From the NCBI GenBank assembly GCA_029667085.1, contig JARUHJ010000004.1, positions 1 through 64,000 of the forward strand: a stretch of DNA of 64,000 nt. Direction: 5' to 3'. Both the position numbers and the translations under genes were made by a program. This DNA comes from Deltaproteobacteria bacterium IMCC39524 (GTDB lineage: Bacteria > Desulfobacterota > Desulfuromonadia > Desulfuromonadales > BM103). The notes under the pieces were generated by a model. The model ran no database searches. It worked only from the letters and a program-made list of their open reading frames with translations, and was not told where the DNA came from. Shown piece after piece: positions 52,833 through 60,345 of this stretch (position 1 is the first letter of the stretch; each line of letters opens with the position of its first letter).

Positions 52833-53453
52833 TCAATCCAACAATTTCAGCTGTCCCTGGCCGGCACTGAGATCATCGAACATTTCGCAGAAACCGTCCC
52901 GGCTCTCTTCCGGTAAGCGGAACCGGCAGCCAACTTTTTCGCCATAGTCCATATCAAGGACTTCTGCTTCAAACTCTGCCAGACGGCGCTCAAAGGGCGT
53001 CACCAGGGCATAGTCAAAGGTAGCCAGAAAACTGACCCAGGCAACGCGTTCCGCACGGGAGAGCTGCTCCAGGGCCGTCTTCACCGCAGCCGTGTAGGCC
53101 TTGACCATGCCGCCTTTGCCAAGCTTGACACCACCGAAATAACGGCTGACAACCACCGCTGTGTCGCCGAGGCCACTGTACTGAAGGGCAACCAGCATCG
53201 GCTTGCCGGCAACACCGTGCGGCTCACCGTCATCACTCAACCCGACTTGATCAGTGCTCTCCGGGGGGCCGACCAGGTAAGCCCAGCAGTTGTGGTTGGC
53301 ATCAGGGAATTCCGTCTTGATGGAAGCAATAAAAGCTTGTGCTTCAGCTGTTGAAGTCACCGGTTGCACAGTCGCGATAAAACGACTGCGCTCCACTTCG
53401 ATCTCACTACGGAAACGACCGGCGGGAATGGGATATCTTTGCGAAGGTGTCAT
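52833..53453 (-). CDS. YigZ/IMPACT-family protein
   Basis: A 206-residue member of the YigZ/IMPACT family. The N-terminal domain (residues about 10-125) carries the motifs ERSRFIATVQP near residue 21, SDDGEPHGVAGKPML near residue 73 and VVSRYFGGVKLGKGG near residue 101; a C-terminal DUF1949-type domain follows. Bacterial members have an unclear role in translation or RNA binding. It overlaps the end of rlmD by 4 bases (ATGA), so both are translated from one mRNA. Confidence 0.9.
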   Translation of the reverse strand: MTPSQRYPIPAGRFRSEIEVERSRFIATVQPVTSTAEAQAFIASIKTEFPDANHNCWAYLVGPPESTDQVGLSDDGEPHGVAGKPMLVALQYSGLGDTAVVVSRYFGGVKLGKGGMVKAYTAAVKTALEQLSRAERVAWVSFLATFDYALVTPFERRLAEFEAEVLDMDYGEKVGCRFRLPEESRDGFCEMFDDLSAGQGQLKLLD

Positions 53454-54898
53454 TTTCTCTTTGTTGGTTTTGCCTCTGATCGCTTAACAGGCTGACTCAC
53501 GCCAACAAACTTCAAGCGGGCTACATTCTCGACATGCGGCGTCTGCGGGAACATGTCGACCGGCTGAACCTGCTCGACACGAAAGCCCTGCTCAGCCAGA
53601 AGCGCGAGGTCCCGGGCAAGACTGTCCGGATGACAGGAGACATAGACTAGGGTTCGCGGCTGCATGGCAGCAATCGCTGCCAACACCTGTGGAGCGCAAC
53701 CTGATCGGGGCGGGTTTACAACAACGGCACCGAGCTTGCCGGTCAAGGGCAGATCATCAGCGAGGATTTCCTCGGCATCACCTGCGACAAACTTGCAGTT
53801 ATTAAAGCCGTTCATCGTGGCGTTGGCCTGAGCATGACGAACCGCTTCGGTGACAGTCTCTATACCCAGGACCTGATGCGCCTGGCTGGCCAGATGCAGG
53901 CTGATACCACCGACCCCGCAGTAAAGGTCGAGAGCCGACTCGCCAGGCTGAAGATCGCACCAATCACGAACCAGTCGATAGATACGTGCAGCCTGGGCGT
54001 GATGCACCTGCAGAAACGAAGTCGGCCCAAGGCGCAAGCGCACGTCGCCGACCTGGTCAATCAGGTCGGGGGTGCCGAGGACTTTGAAAGTTTCCCGACC
54101 ATAAATCACGTTGCCTGTGCTGGAGTTCACATTCTGATGCACGGAGATCACTTCCGGGACCTTACGCTGCAGCCACTTGGCCAGATGGGTCACCTCACGA
54201 TAGTTGCGTTCACTGGTCACAAAAGTCACCATCGCTTTATCATAAGAAGGGCTGACCCGTACCAGCAGATAGCGTAAAAGGCCACGCCGGTGGTTGGCGT
54301 CGTAGGCGGAGATATTACGACGATCGAGTTCTTCTCGGACAACAGCAGCAACGCGGTTGATCAGCGGATGATGCAAAGGACAATCGGCAATATCGACAAC
54401 ATCGTGGCTGCCACGTCGATACATACCAACCTGACCTTTACCACGCTTACGGGCCACAACCAGCTTGGCGCTGGCCCGGTAACCAAGAGTTTCGGGCGCA
54501 GCCCAGACCTCACCCAACTGAACATCATAAAGCTCGGGATAAGTGGCCAGGGCGTCAGCCACTCTTTGGGACTTGCGCTCCAATTGTGCAGGATATTTCC
54601 AGCTCAACAGTGCACAACCCTGGCAGGAGCGATAATGCGGACAGGATGTCTTGGCCACGCGCTCTCGTGAAGGCTGCAGGACACGGTGGGTACTGGCGAT
54701 GATCCTGTGCCGCCCGGTATGCGCTACTCGGGCAACAACCTTCTCTCCGGGGAGAGCGTCGAATACCACCACACGTTTCCCTTCATGGGTCGCCAAGCCG
54801 AGACCATCCTCATCAATTTGCTCAATGGTCAAGGTCAGTTCTTCGGCGCGGGGCTTATGGACATGTTTCGATTTTGGGCGTCGCGGTTGGGCGGTCAT
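53450..54898 (-). CDS. rlmD: 23S rRNA (uracil-5-)-methyltransferase, RlmD/RumA type
   Basis: A 482-residue RNA methyltransferase. It has an N-terminal TRAM domain (LTIEQIDEDGLGLATHEGK near residue 22), four Cys for a [4Fe-4S] cluster (CPHYRSCQGCALL near residue 86, with a further Cys later), SAM motif ALDLYCGVGGISLHLA near residue 321 and the catalytic Cys in LVYVSCHPDSLARDL near residue 417. CAGGAG precedes the ATG. It methylates U1939-like positions by homology. It is coupled to the YigZ gene downstream. Confidence 0.9.
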   Translation of the reverse strand: MTAQPRRPKSKHVHKPRAEELTLTIEQIDEDGLGLATHEGKRVVVFDALPGEKVVARVAHTGRHRIIASTHRVLQPSRERVAKTSCPHYRSCQGCALLSWKYPAQLERKSQRVADALATYPELYDVQLGEVWAAPETLGYRASAKLVVARKRGKGQVGMYRRGSHDVVDIADCPLHHPLINRVAAVVREELDRRNISAYDANHRRGLLRYLLVRVSPSYDKAMVTFVTSERNYREVTHLAKWLQRKVPEVISVHQNVNSSTGNVIYGRETFKVLGTPDLIDQVGDVRLRLGPTSFLQVHHAQAARIYRLVRDWCDLQPGESALDLYCGVGGISLHLASQAHQVLGIETVTEAVRHAQANATMNGFNNCKFVAGDAEEILADDLPLTGKLGAVVVNPPRSGCAPQVLAAIAAMQPRTLVYVSCHPDSLARDLALLAEQGFRVEQVQPVDMFPQTPHVENVARLKFVGVSQPVKRSEAKPTKRK

Positions 54899-55017
54899 GG
54901 CATCTCCTGAAAAGAGCCGTCATATTGCGGTAAGAGCAGCGGTCTGTCAATGCTGCTCTGCGTCGTGCAGAGTCATTTGTTACAATGATAGCAAAGATGT
55001 CTGCCAAGGAGATAAAT

Positions 55018-55380
55018 ATGAGATATCCAACTCTTTGTGCTTTGCTTATTTTATGCTTTGTCGGGTCGGTTTTTGGTGGTGAAGCAGATGTCGTTGCAGT
55101 TGAAGTCAAGAGCCCAGGTAATCAAACATACCGTTTCAATGTGACAGTGAGTCATGCGGCCCATGGCTGGGATCATTATGCCGACCGATGGGAGATCATA
55201 GCTCCGGACGGCGAGATTCTGGCCAGGCGTGTATTGGCTCACCCGCACACCAACGAGCAGCCCTTTACCCGCAGTCTCTCAGGAGTGAAGATTCCGGTCG
55301 ATATTCACCAGATCACGGTCAGAGCCCATGATTCAGTGCATGCTTATGGAGGGGCAACAAAGAGGATTGTACTGGATTGA
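55018..55380 (+). CDS. Small exported hypothetical protein
   Basis: A 120-residue protein with a signal peptide (LCALLILCFVGSVFG) followed by a beta-rich domain: VTVSHAAHGWDHYADRWEII near residue 40 and ITVRAHDSVHAYGGATKRIV near residue 100 (several conserved-looking His and Asp residues that could bind metal). I do not recognise a named family, though similar short periplasmic proteins occur in many proteobacteria. AAGGAG is 7 bases before the ATG at 55018. It is a single gene, convergent with the WaaP-like kinase. Confidence 0.7.
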   Translation: MRYPTLCALLILCFVGSVFGGEADVVAVEVKSPGNQTYRFNVTVSHAAHGWDHYADRWEIIAPDGEILARRVLAHPHTNEQPFTRSLSGVKIPVDIHQITVRAHDSVHAYGGATKRIVLD

Positions 55381-55410
55381 GTCAGTGGATTAAAGGCCGT
55401 TGGAATTCGT

Positions 55411-56166
55411 TCAATCCCGCCCCTTGAAATAAACGATAACCTTTGTGATGATTTCACGGTCTCTGGCGGAGAGAACCTTACACTGACGGTATTCTTTGTA
55501 AAACCTGAGACGTTGTGTCCTGCTTAAAGCCCGTCTGCCCACTTTATCCAGGCAAGCCAGGTCCTTAATGATGCGAGAGTCGAAAAAAGGCCCGAAAAAG
55601 CGCTGCCCAACCGGGCAGTCGATCAGGTAGACCTGCGGGCTCTCCAACTGTTGCGAGACCAGCAGGTTGCGCCACTTCAGGTCATTATGACAGAAGTGGT
55701 GCTGATGCAGAGTCCGCGTAATTTCGGCGACCTGGTTGATCACCTGATTGACCCATGGCCGACTTTTAAAAAGGTCCGGCTGGTTAGTCGCCATCCATGC
55801 CAGATCCCTGGTGTCATCGATAGACGCCGTAATCAGGCCACCACGAAAGGTACGGCTTAAGATATGCTCCTCTCCATAAGCCACAACCTGTGCCGCCGGC
55901 AAGCCGATGCGACTGAACCAGAGTTGGTTGCGGGCTTCCTGTCGAATACGAGAAAGACCAAACCAACTGCGGATCCCCTTGGTGGAGTGATATTGCTTTA
56001 CATAGTAGCGTTGCCCATCGATGCAGACGCAGAAGACAAGGCTTACCTTATCCTGGGAAACAGGTGTTCCTGACAAGGCAAAGACCTTATCGAATGATGA
56101 AAAGGCCTCACCTGCTGAGGTGTTTCGCCAGGGTTCGGTTACAGTCCAGGTTTTTCTTTTGATCAT
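55411..56166 (-). CDS. Lipopolysaccharide (Kdo/WaaP-type) kinase
   Basis: A 251-residue protein-kinase-fold enzyme of the Kdo/WaaP family that phosphorylates a sugar in the lipopolysaccharide core. The catalytic loop is HHFCHNDLKWRNLLV near residue 157 (HxDLKxxN form) and the metal-binding Asp is in VYLIDCPVGQ near residue 181; the beta-strand Lys lies in YYVKQYHS near residue 55. It indicates a Gram-negative envelope. It has no neighbouring LPS genes here. The start ATG at 56166 has no clear ribosome binding site. Confidence 0.85.
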   Translation of the reverse strand: MIKRKTWTVTEPWRNTSAGEAFSSFDKVFALSGTPVSQDKVSLVFCVCIDGQRYYVKQYHSTKGIRSWFGLSRIRQEARNQLWFSRIGLPAAQVVAYGEEHILSRTFRGGLITASIDDTRDLAWMATNQPDLFKSRPWVNQVINQVAEITRTLHQHHFCHNDLKWRNLLVSQQLESPQVYLIDCPVGQRFFGPFFDSRIIKDLACLDKVGRRALSRTQRLRFYKEYRQCKVLSARDREIITKVIVYFKGRD

Positions 56167-56329
56167 TGGGAACCAGCCTTGCTTGTATCGGTATTCACGG
56201 ATGTCGAAAAAGCTCAGGCCCTAGCTTGCTTGGCAGTGACCAGAATGTCAACTCGAGAAATCTCTGAAAACCAAATTCACCGCCAGACAACCCCTGGTTT
56301 CACACAAGACATTTATCGCCCAAATCAAA

Positions 56330-56357
56330 ACGGCCCCGCCAGTAATGGCGGGGCCGT
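56330..56357 (-). terminator. Rho-independent terminator of the OFA transporter
   Basis: Perfect 11-bp stem ACGGCCCCGCC / GGCGGGGCCGT with a 6-nt loop; on the minus strand it continues TTTGATTTG. It lies 46 bases after the transporter stop. Confidence 0.8.
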
Positions 56358-56402
56358 GGCCGTTTGATCCTGAAGGAGGGTTTGCAAACGGTAGAGAACG
56401 AA

Positions 56403-57716
56403 TTATTCGTTGCTGGCTTTCGAAAGAACCAGATCTTCCTCGCCTTCGAGAGCACCTTCGAGTGCAGGAACTGCGGCTTTGCGGGTTTTCAAAGTGCCCG
56501 CGAGCATGGCACCGACAACCAGCAGAGCACCGGCAGCAGCAAAAGACATGGTGAAGCCACCGGTCTTGACGCGCAGCATCTCGGAGACGCGTACCAGTGC
56601 AAAGGCACCAACACCCCAGGCTGAGAAGAGGACACCGTAATTCATGCCGAAGTGCTTGGCACCCCAGAGGTCCTTGGCGAAGGACGGGAAGAGCGACAGG
56701 TTGGTCCCGTAGTTGAAGACCATGAAGGTTACCAGCAGAGGCATTGCCAATGGGTTGTTGTAAGTACCATCAATCACCGGAATAGCCAGGAACATCAGGA
56801 CCGCCTGGAAGACGAGCATGATAACCAAAGTGTTGGCACGACCGATCTTGTCGGAGACCACGCCGGCGACGATACGACCGGCAGCATTACCGACAGACAT
56901 GATGGCCACAACCAGGAAGGCCATCTCGCCCATACTGGCCTTGGCCAGGCCTTTAGCGCTACCGATGACCATGAGACCGGCACCAGCGCCGATGAAGAAA
57001 CAGGTCCAGAGTGTATAAAATTTGGCCGTTTTGAGAATTTCTGAAGGCGCTTTATCCTCTGTAACGACCGCTTTGGCCGTAGACTTAGCAGCATTCGGAT
57101 CAGCAACATAACCTTCGGGAGGATTGGCGAGGAACATGCCGAAGAAACAGGTGATGGCGACAAAACCAAAACCGAAGTAAAGCATCGATTGTTGCAGACC
57201 GTAGGCACCGAGCAGATACTGAGCCAGAGGAGCAATGTAGACTGACGCGAGACCGAAGCCGGCGACAACGATACCGGCGATCAGGCCGGTCTTGGCAGGA
57301 GGAAACCATTTCAAAGCAGGCGGGGTGGCAGCAGAGTAGCCGAAGCCGATGCCCATACCGGCCATGCAACCAAAGCCGACTATCCATGCCCAGTAGTCGG
57401 TGGTCTGCGAGATCCACATAAATCCGGTACCAACCATCAGGCCACCGATGATACAGGTAACGCGGGGACCGAACTTGTCCTGAACCTTACCGGCAACAAT
57501 CATGGCCACAGCAAACATAAGGCAGGCCGTTGCGTAAGGGTCGTTGATTGAGGCCTTGTCCCAGGTAAAGGCTCCCGTTCCGCCTGCAGCGATTGACTCT
57601 GCGATAGCGCCTTTAAAGATACTCCAGGTATAAAGGATGCCCAGCGCCAGGTTGATGCCGGTCCCGGCCAGAACCACTGTCCAACCGCGTTTTGATGATA
57701 CATTCTGCTTGCTCAT
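56403..57716 (-). CDS. OFA-family (oxalate/formate antiporter type) MFS transporter
   Basis: A 437-residue major-facilitator protein with twelve helices. It begins RGWTVVLAGTGINLALGILY, the OFA family N-terminus, and has the loop motif KVQDKFGPRVTCIIGGLMVG near residue 79 and the second-half equivalent GVVSDKIGRANTL near residue 288. OFA members move oxalate, formate, lactate, pyruvate or other carboxylates. GGAGG precedes the ATG at 57716. It has a sigma-54 promoter about 190 bases upstream and three TTTGCA-N4-TGCAAA palindromes, matching the control region of the acetate-type transporter, so it probably belongs to the same carboxylate regulon. Confidence 0.9.
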   Translation of the reverse strand: MSKQNVSSKRGWTVVLAGTGINLALGILYTWSIFKGAIAESIAAGGTGAFTWDKASINDPYATACLMFAVAMIVAGKVQDKFGPRVTCIIGGLMVGTGFMWISQTTDYWAWIVGFGCMAGMGIGFGYSAATPPALKWFPPAKTGLIAGIVVAGFGLASVYIAPLAQYLLGAYGLQQSMLYFGFGFVAITCFFGMFLANPPEGYVADPNAAKSTAKAVVTEDKAPSEILKTAKFYTLWTCFFIGAGAGLMVIGSAKGLAKASMGEMAFLVVAIMSVGNAAGRIVAGVVSDKIGRANTLVIMLVFQAVLMFLAIPVIDGTYNNPLAMPLLVTFMVFNYGTNLSLFPSFAKDLWGAKHFGMNYGVLFSAWGVGAFALVRVSEMLRVKTGGFTMSFAAAGALLVVGAMLAGTLKTRKAAVPALEGALEGEEDLVLSKASNE

Positions 57717-57909
57717 GTTTTCCTCCCTTGTAATCGGTATTGAGTTATCCAAACCGTATTGTCTCAATTGCTGAACCCGGTATGACAATGGCCACCGGGC
57801 CTTGAAGGCTCCGATGACTGGTTTTCTTCTAGCGCCTCCGGGTTTTTGTAAATGCATAGGTTTCGCTCTTTTCCGCCACACGTTTGAGCAACTTATGACT
57901 AAGAACAAT

Positions 57910-57925
57910 GGCAATCCGTATACCA
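57910..57925 (-). promoter_or_regulatory. Sigma-54 promoter of the OFA transporter
   Basis: On the minus strand TGGTATACGGATTGCC, with GG and GC at the correct spacing; it shares its first nine bases with the acetate-type transporter promoter (TGGTATACG). Predicted start near 57899, leaving a leader of about 180 nt that includes a CCCGGT/ACCGGG hairpin. Confidence 0.7.
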
Positions 57926-58022
57926 AACAATCGGCACGCCTAAAAAAGTTTTTTTGTTCAATAATTACAGACACTTAACCACTAACTCTCGGAAGGTTCT
58001 GAGCTCTGGATAAAATCGTGTT

Positions 58023-58038
58023 TTTGCACAAACGCAAA
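58023..58038 (-). promoter_or_regulatory. Enhancer palindrome A for the OFA transporter
   Basis: TTTGCACAAACGCAAA (plus-strand reading), a variant of TTTGCA-N4-TGCAAA. Its centre is about 131 bases before the predicted start, the same distance as palindrome 2 of the acetate-type transporter (133). Confidence 0.55.
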
Positions 58039-58151
58039 CAACGCCAGGACGCGGCCTGAAGGCATGGAGACTGGTCCGGGACAATGAAAAGAGGAGAAAG
58101 GGCGTATACAGTGGGGTTTACGATGGGAAGTAATGAGACTTAAAACGCGGT

Positions 58152-58167
58152 TTTGCATAACTGCAAG
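58152..58167 (-). promoter_or_regulatory. Enhancer palindrome B for the OFA transporter
   Basis: TTTGCATAACTGCAAG, one mismatch from the consensus, about 260 bases before the predicted start. Confidence 0.5.
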
Positions 58168-58183
58168 AGCTTTTCTGAAGCTT

Positions 58184-58199
58184 TTTGCAAAAATGCGAA
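58184..58199 (-). promoter_or_regulatory. Enhancer palindrome C for the OFA transporter
   Basis: TTTGCAAAAATGCGAA, one mismatch from the consensus and exactly 32 bp centre to centre from palindrome B, the same pair spacing as upstream of the acetate-type transporter. Confidence 0.5.
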
Positions 58200-58257
58200 T
58201 TTTGTAGTCTTCTCTGCACAGCGAGTGACATAGCAAAGCAGAAGAACAAAAAAAATA

Positions 58258-58282
58258 GGGCCAACTAAATTGAGTCGGCCCC
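58258..58282 (-). terminator. Rho-independent terminator of efpL
   Basis: GGGCC and GGCCC arms with an additional inner ACT/AGT pairing; on the minus strand the hairpin is followed by TATTTTTTTTG. It lies about 50 bases after the efpL stop. Confidence 0.75.
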
Positions 58283-58334
58283 ATTACAAATAATATTTTT
58301 TCCCGCTACGCGCTACACGCCACGCGCCACAGGA

Positions 58335-58895
58335 CTACGCCCTGGAGACGAATCGTCCCTCACGCGTATCGACCTTGACCCTTTCATCCGTCTCGAGATA
58401 AGAGGGAACCTGAAGCCTCAGGCCTGTCTCTAAAACAGCTTCCTTGGTTTGCGCCTGGGCAGTGGCATTCTTGATCGCAGGTGCCGTCTCCGTAACCAGC
58501 AACTCCACGATCATCGGCGGCTCGATAGAGACAACCTGCCCTTCGAAAACGCCCATAATAACTTCGGTGCCGTCAAGCAAGAAGCCTTTCACCGGGCCGT
58601 ACATATCATCGCCCAGTTCATACTGTTCATAACTCTCAAGGTCCATGAATACGCCATTGTCGCCATCGGCATAAAGGAATTGCCCTTTGCGCTTTTCAAA
58701 ATCAGCATCGTCAACACGCTCACCGGCTTTGAATGTCTTTTCCAGCACTTGCCCAGTGAGCAGGTTACGGTACTTGGTTTTAATCAGGGTGCTGCCGCCG
58801 CGTGCTGAAGGACTCTGGCTGCTGAGGTCAAGAACCAGGCACGGAGCGCTATCAAGCAGAAAGACCAGCCCGCGTTTCAGATCGTTGGATGTCAT
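58335..58895 (-). CDS. efpL: Elongation factor P-like protein EfpL (YeiP)
   Basis: A 186-residue three-domain EF-P paralogue. The tip loop of domain I reads SQSPSARGGSTLIKTKYRNL near residue 26, with Arg in the SARG tip as in E. coli YeiP/EfpL (SPTARG) rather than the Lys of canonical EF-P. The C-terminal ETGLRLQVPSYLETDERVKV near residue 156 is the EF-P domain III signature. It is expected to relieve ribosome stalling at proline-rich or other difficult sequences without the usual lysine modification. AAGGAG precedes the ATG. It is monocistronic with its own terminator. Confidence 0.9.
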   Translation of the reverse strand: MTSNDLKRGLVFLLDSAPCLVLDLSSQSPSARGGSTLIKTKYRNLLTGQVLEKTFKAGERVDDADFEKRKGQFLYADGDNGVFMDLESYEQYELGDDMYGPVKGFLLDGTEVIMGVFEGQVVSIEPPMIVELLVTETAPAIKNATAQAQTKEAVLETGLRLQVPSYLETDERVKVDTREGRFVSRA

Positions 58896-59200
58896 ATATA
58901 CTTCTCCTTCAGGGAATCGTTTTTAACAGGTGCGGCAATGTAGCATAAGATGATCAGGCAGTGAAGTTGGATATACGTGCGATGTGCAGAAAGAGGAATC
59001 TAGAGTCGGAAGCGTTTAACTGCAAAAAGAGTCACATGAACTTTACCAGACAGCCATTCACGTAATAAAGGAATCAATCAGATTAAAGAGTTAATGATTA
59101 TCGGCTTAAATAGGGCAAGGTCTTTTGCGAGAGCCCAGGGATGTTTCTCGTAAACATTCTTAGGTGTCAGGCTTGGGAGAGGACGGGCTCTCTTCCAACG

Positions 59201-59216
59201 TGTTCCCCCAGTTACA
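59201..59216 (+). promoter_or_regulatory. TGT-N10-ACA sequence (NifA-type enhancer look-alike)
   Basis: TGTTCCCCCAGTTACA fits TGT-N10-ACA, 47 bases before the sigma-54 promoter. Related Geobacter species control nif with NtrC-type and ANTAR proteins rather than NifA, and this pattern is short, so it may be chance. Confidence 0.2.
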
Positions 59217-59262
59217 ATGTAAGACAATTTATGGGGAGCTCTGACTAACCATGGCTAGCAGT

Positions 59263-59278
59263 TGGCACCCTCAATGCA
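59263..59278 (+). promoter_or_regulatory. Sigma-54 promoter upstream of draT
   Basis: TGGCACCCTCAATGCA has GG and GC at the right spacing and a perfect TGGCAC -24 box. Its -12 box ATGC is the same variant as in the sigma-54 promoter at 63768. Predicted start near 59289, about 200 nt before the draT ATG. Confidence 0.6.
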
Positions 59279-59327
59279 ATGATAGATTGCTAGTAAAGTA
59301 TTCCTGCACGACAATATTTACAGCCTT

Positions 59328-59375
59328 TTCCGCAACGCCGCGGAATATCTCCATAATTTAAACTCAAAGTCGAGT
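59328..59375 (+). promoter_or_regulatory. Two hexaloop hairpins (ANTAR-type) in the draT leader
   Basis: Hairpin 1 is a perfect 6-bp stem with hexaloop, TTCCGC-AACGCC-GCGGAA (59328-59345). Hairpin 2, 16 nt later, is ACTC-AAAGTC-GAGT (59362-59375). Both loops have A at position 1 and G at position 4, the two conserved bases of ANTAR target RNAs. No strong terminator is visible after them; only a weak AT-rich dyad before TTTTT near 59470. Confidence 0.45.
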
Positions 59376-59488
59376 CGCTCATTCGTATGTCGAGCTACGT
59401 TTGGGGTCTACCAAGCAAAAAAATTAGGCACGTGCTTCTGATAATTAAGCGCTGACTTGTCGAATTATAGTGGTTTTTGAGGATTGTT

Positions 59489-60286
59489 ATGGTCTATCCG
59501 ACATCAATGAATAGGTGCAATTTGCCACCGTGGGCGATTGCCTCGAAACATTACAACAGCCATCCTCAGGCCATCGAAATCCAGGGAGTTAGTCATAATG
59601 GACGACCGCTTTTTGAAAAGCTTGAGACAGAAGAAGACCCCGAAATACGTGGACTGATATTCCATGACTTCATGGATGTTCGTTACCAGTTGCATCAGTG
59701 GCAGCGCGAGGAGACGAAGAACAGCCGAAAAAGTCTAAAAAACAGTTACCTGCGTTTTTTGCGCGGCTGGTTATTTGACAGCAACTCGGTCGAGGGCGCG
59801 GTCCTCAAGGGTTGGGTGGAATCCCGGCTTGGCCTGCCCCCTACTTTTCACTACAAGGCAATCAACGATATTCACTCGGAAGCCTATTTCCGTTATACGG
59901 TTGACAGGATGAAGGGTTCTGAGCGAACCAGCGCAATTATGCCGCAGTTCGACCTGCTCTATGAGTTTGTTCAGTACGAGCTTTCGCGACGGTTTTCCGC
60001 CCGGACGCACCTGAAACTCTATCGGGGTATTTATGATTTTGATGAGCATCAGGTAATCGAAAAGTATGGCAAAAATCGTTACCTTTTGCGCCTTAATAAC
60101 CTGAATTCCTTTACTGATGACTTTGAAAGGGCCTGGGAGTTTGGTAGCCGGGTTCTTGAAGTGGACGTGCCGATGACCAAGATCTTTTTCATGGGAGGCC
60201 TGCTACCGAAATCGCTCTTTAAAGGTGAGGGCGAGGTTCTGGTGATAGGTGGTGAATTTGAAGTCAAGGTTCTTATCGGGGGGTAA
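59489..60286 (+). CDS. draT: Dinitrogenase reductase ADP-ribosyltransferase (DraT)
   Basis: A 265-residue DraT. It transfers ADP-ribose from NAD+ to an Arg of NifH and so switches nitrogenase off under ammonium or in energy limitation. Recognisable segments are the N-terminal RCNLPPWAIASKHYNSHPQA with IEIQGV, the NAD-binding LKLYRGIYDF near residue 172, RLNNLNSFTDDFERAWEFGS near residue 196 and the C-terminal glutamate region FKGEGEVLVIGGEFEV near residue 243. The ATG at 59489 has GAGG 6 bases upstream. draG follows 59 bases later. A sigma-54 promoter and two hexaloop hairpins lie upstream, suggesting nif-type control. Confidence 0.9.
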   Translation: MVYPTSMNRCNLPPWAIASKHYNSHPQAIEIQGVSHNGRPLFEKLETEEDPEIRGLIFHDFMDVRYQLHQWQREETKNSRKSLKNSYLRFLRGWLFDSNSVEGAVLKGWVESRLGLPPTFHYKAINDIHSEAYFRYTVDRMKGSERTSAIMPQFDLLYEFVQYELSRRFSARTHLKLYRGIYDFDEHQVIEKYGKNRYLLRLNNLNSFTDDFERAWEFGSRVLEVDVPMTKIFFMGGLLPKSLFKGEGEVLVIGGEFEVKVLIGG

Positions 60287-60345
60287 CGCGACGCCAGGAT
60301 GAGGGCAGCGAAAGTTAAAATCAAGGAATTTACAGGACAAACATC

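Larger units (their letters stand above)
58896..59488. other. 593-bp regulatory region upstream of draT
   Basis: No gene is supported. The left part holds the efpL promoter and a long dyad (AGAGCCC with GGGCTCT, about 59131-59192). The right part holds a TGT-N10-ACA sequence (59201), a sigma-54 promoter (59263) and two hexaloop hairpins (59328-59375) in the presumed draT leader. Confidence 0.6.

Noticed and set aside
59201-59216. Firm NifA binding site
   Set aside because: TGT-N10-ACA is short enough to occur by chance and related organisms use NtrC-type and ANTAR regulators for nif control; kept only as a low-confidence site.
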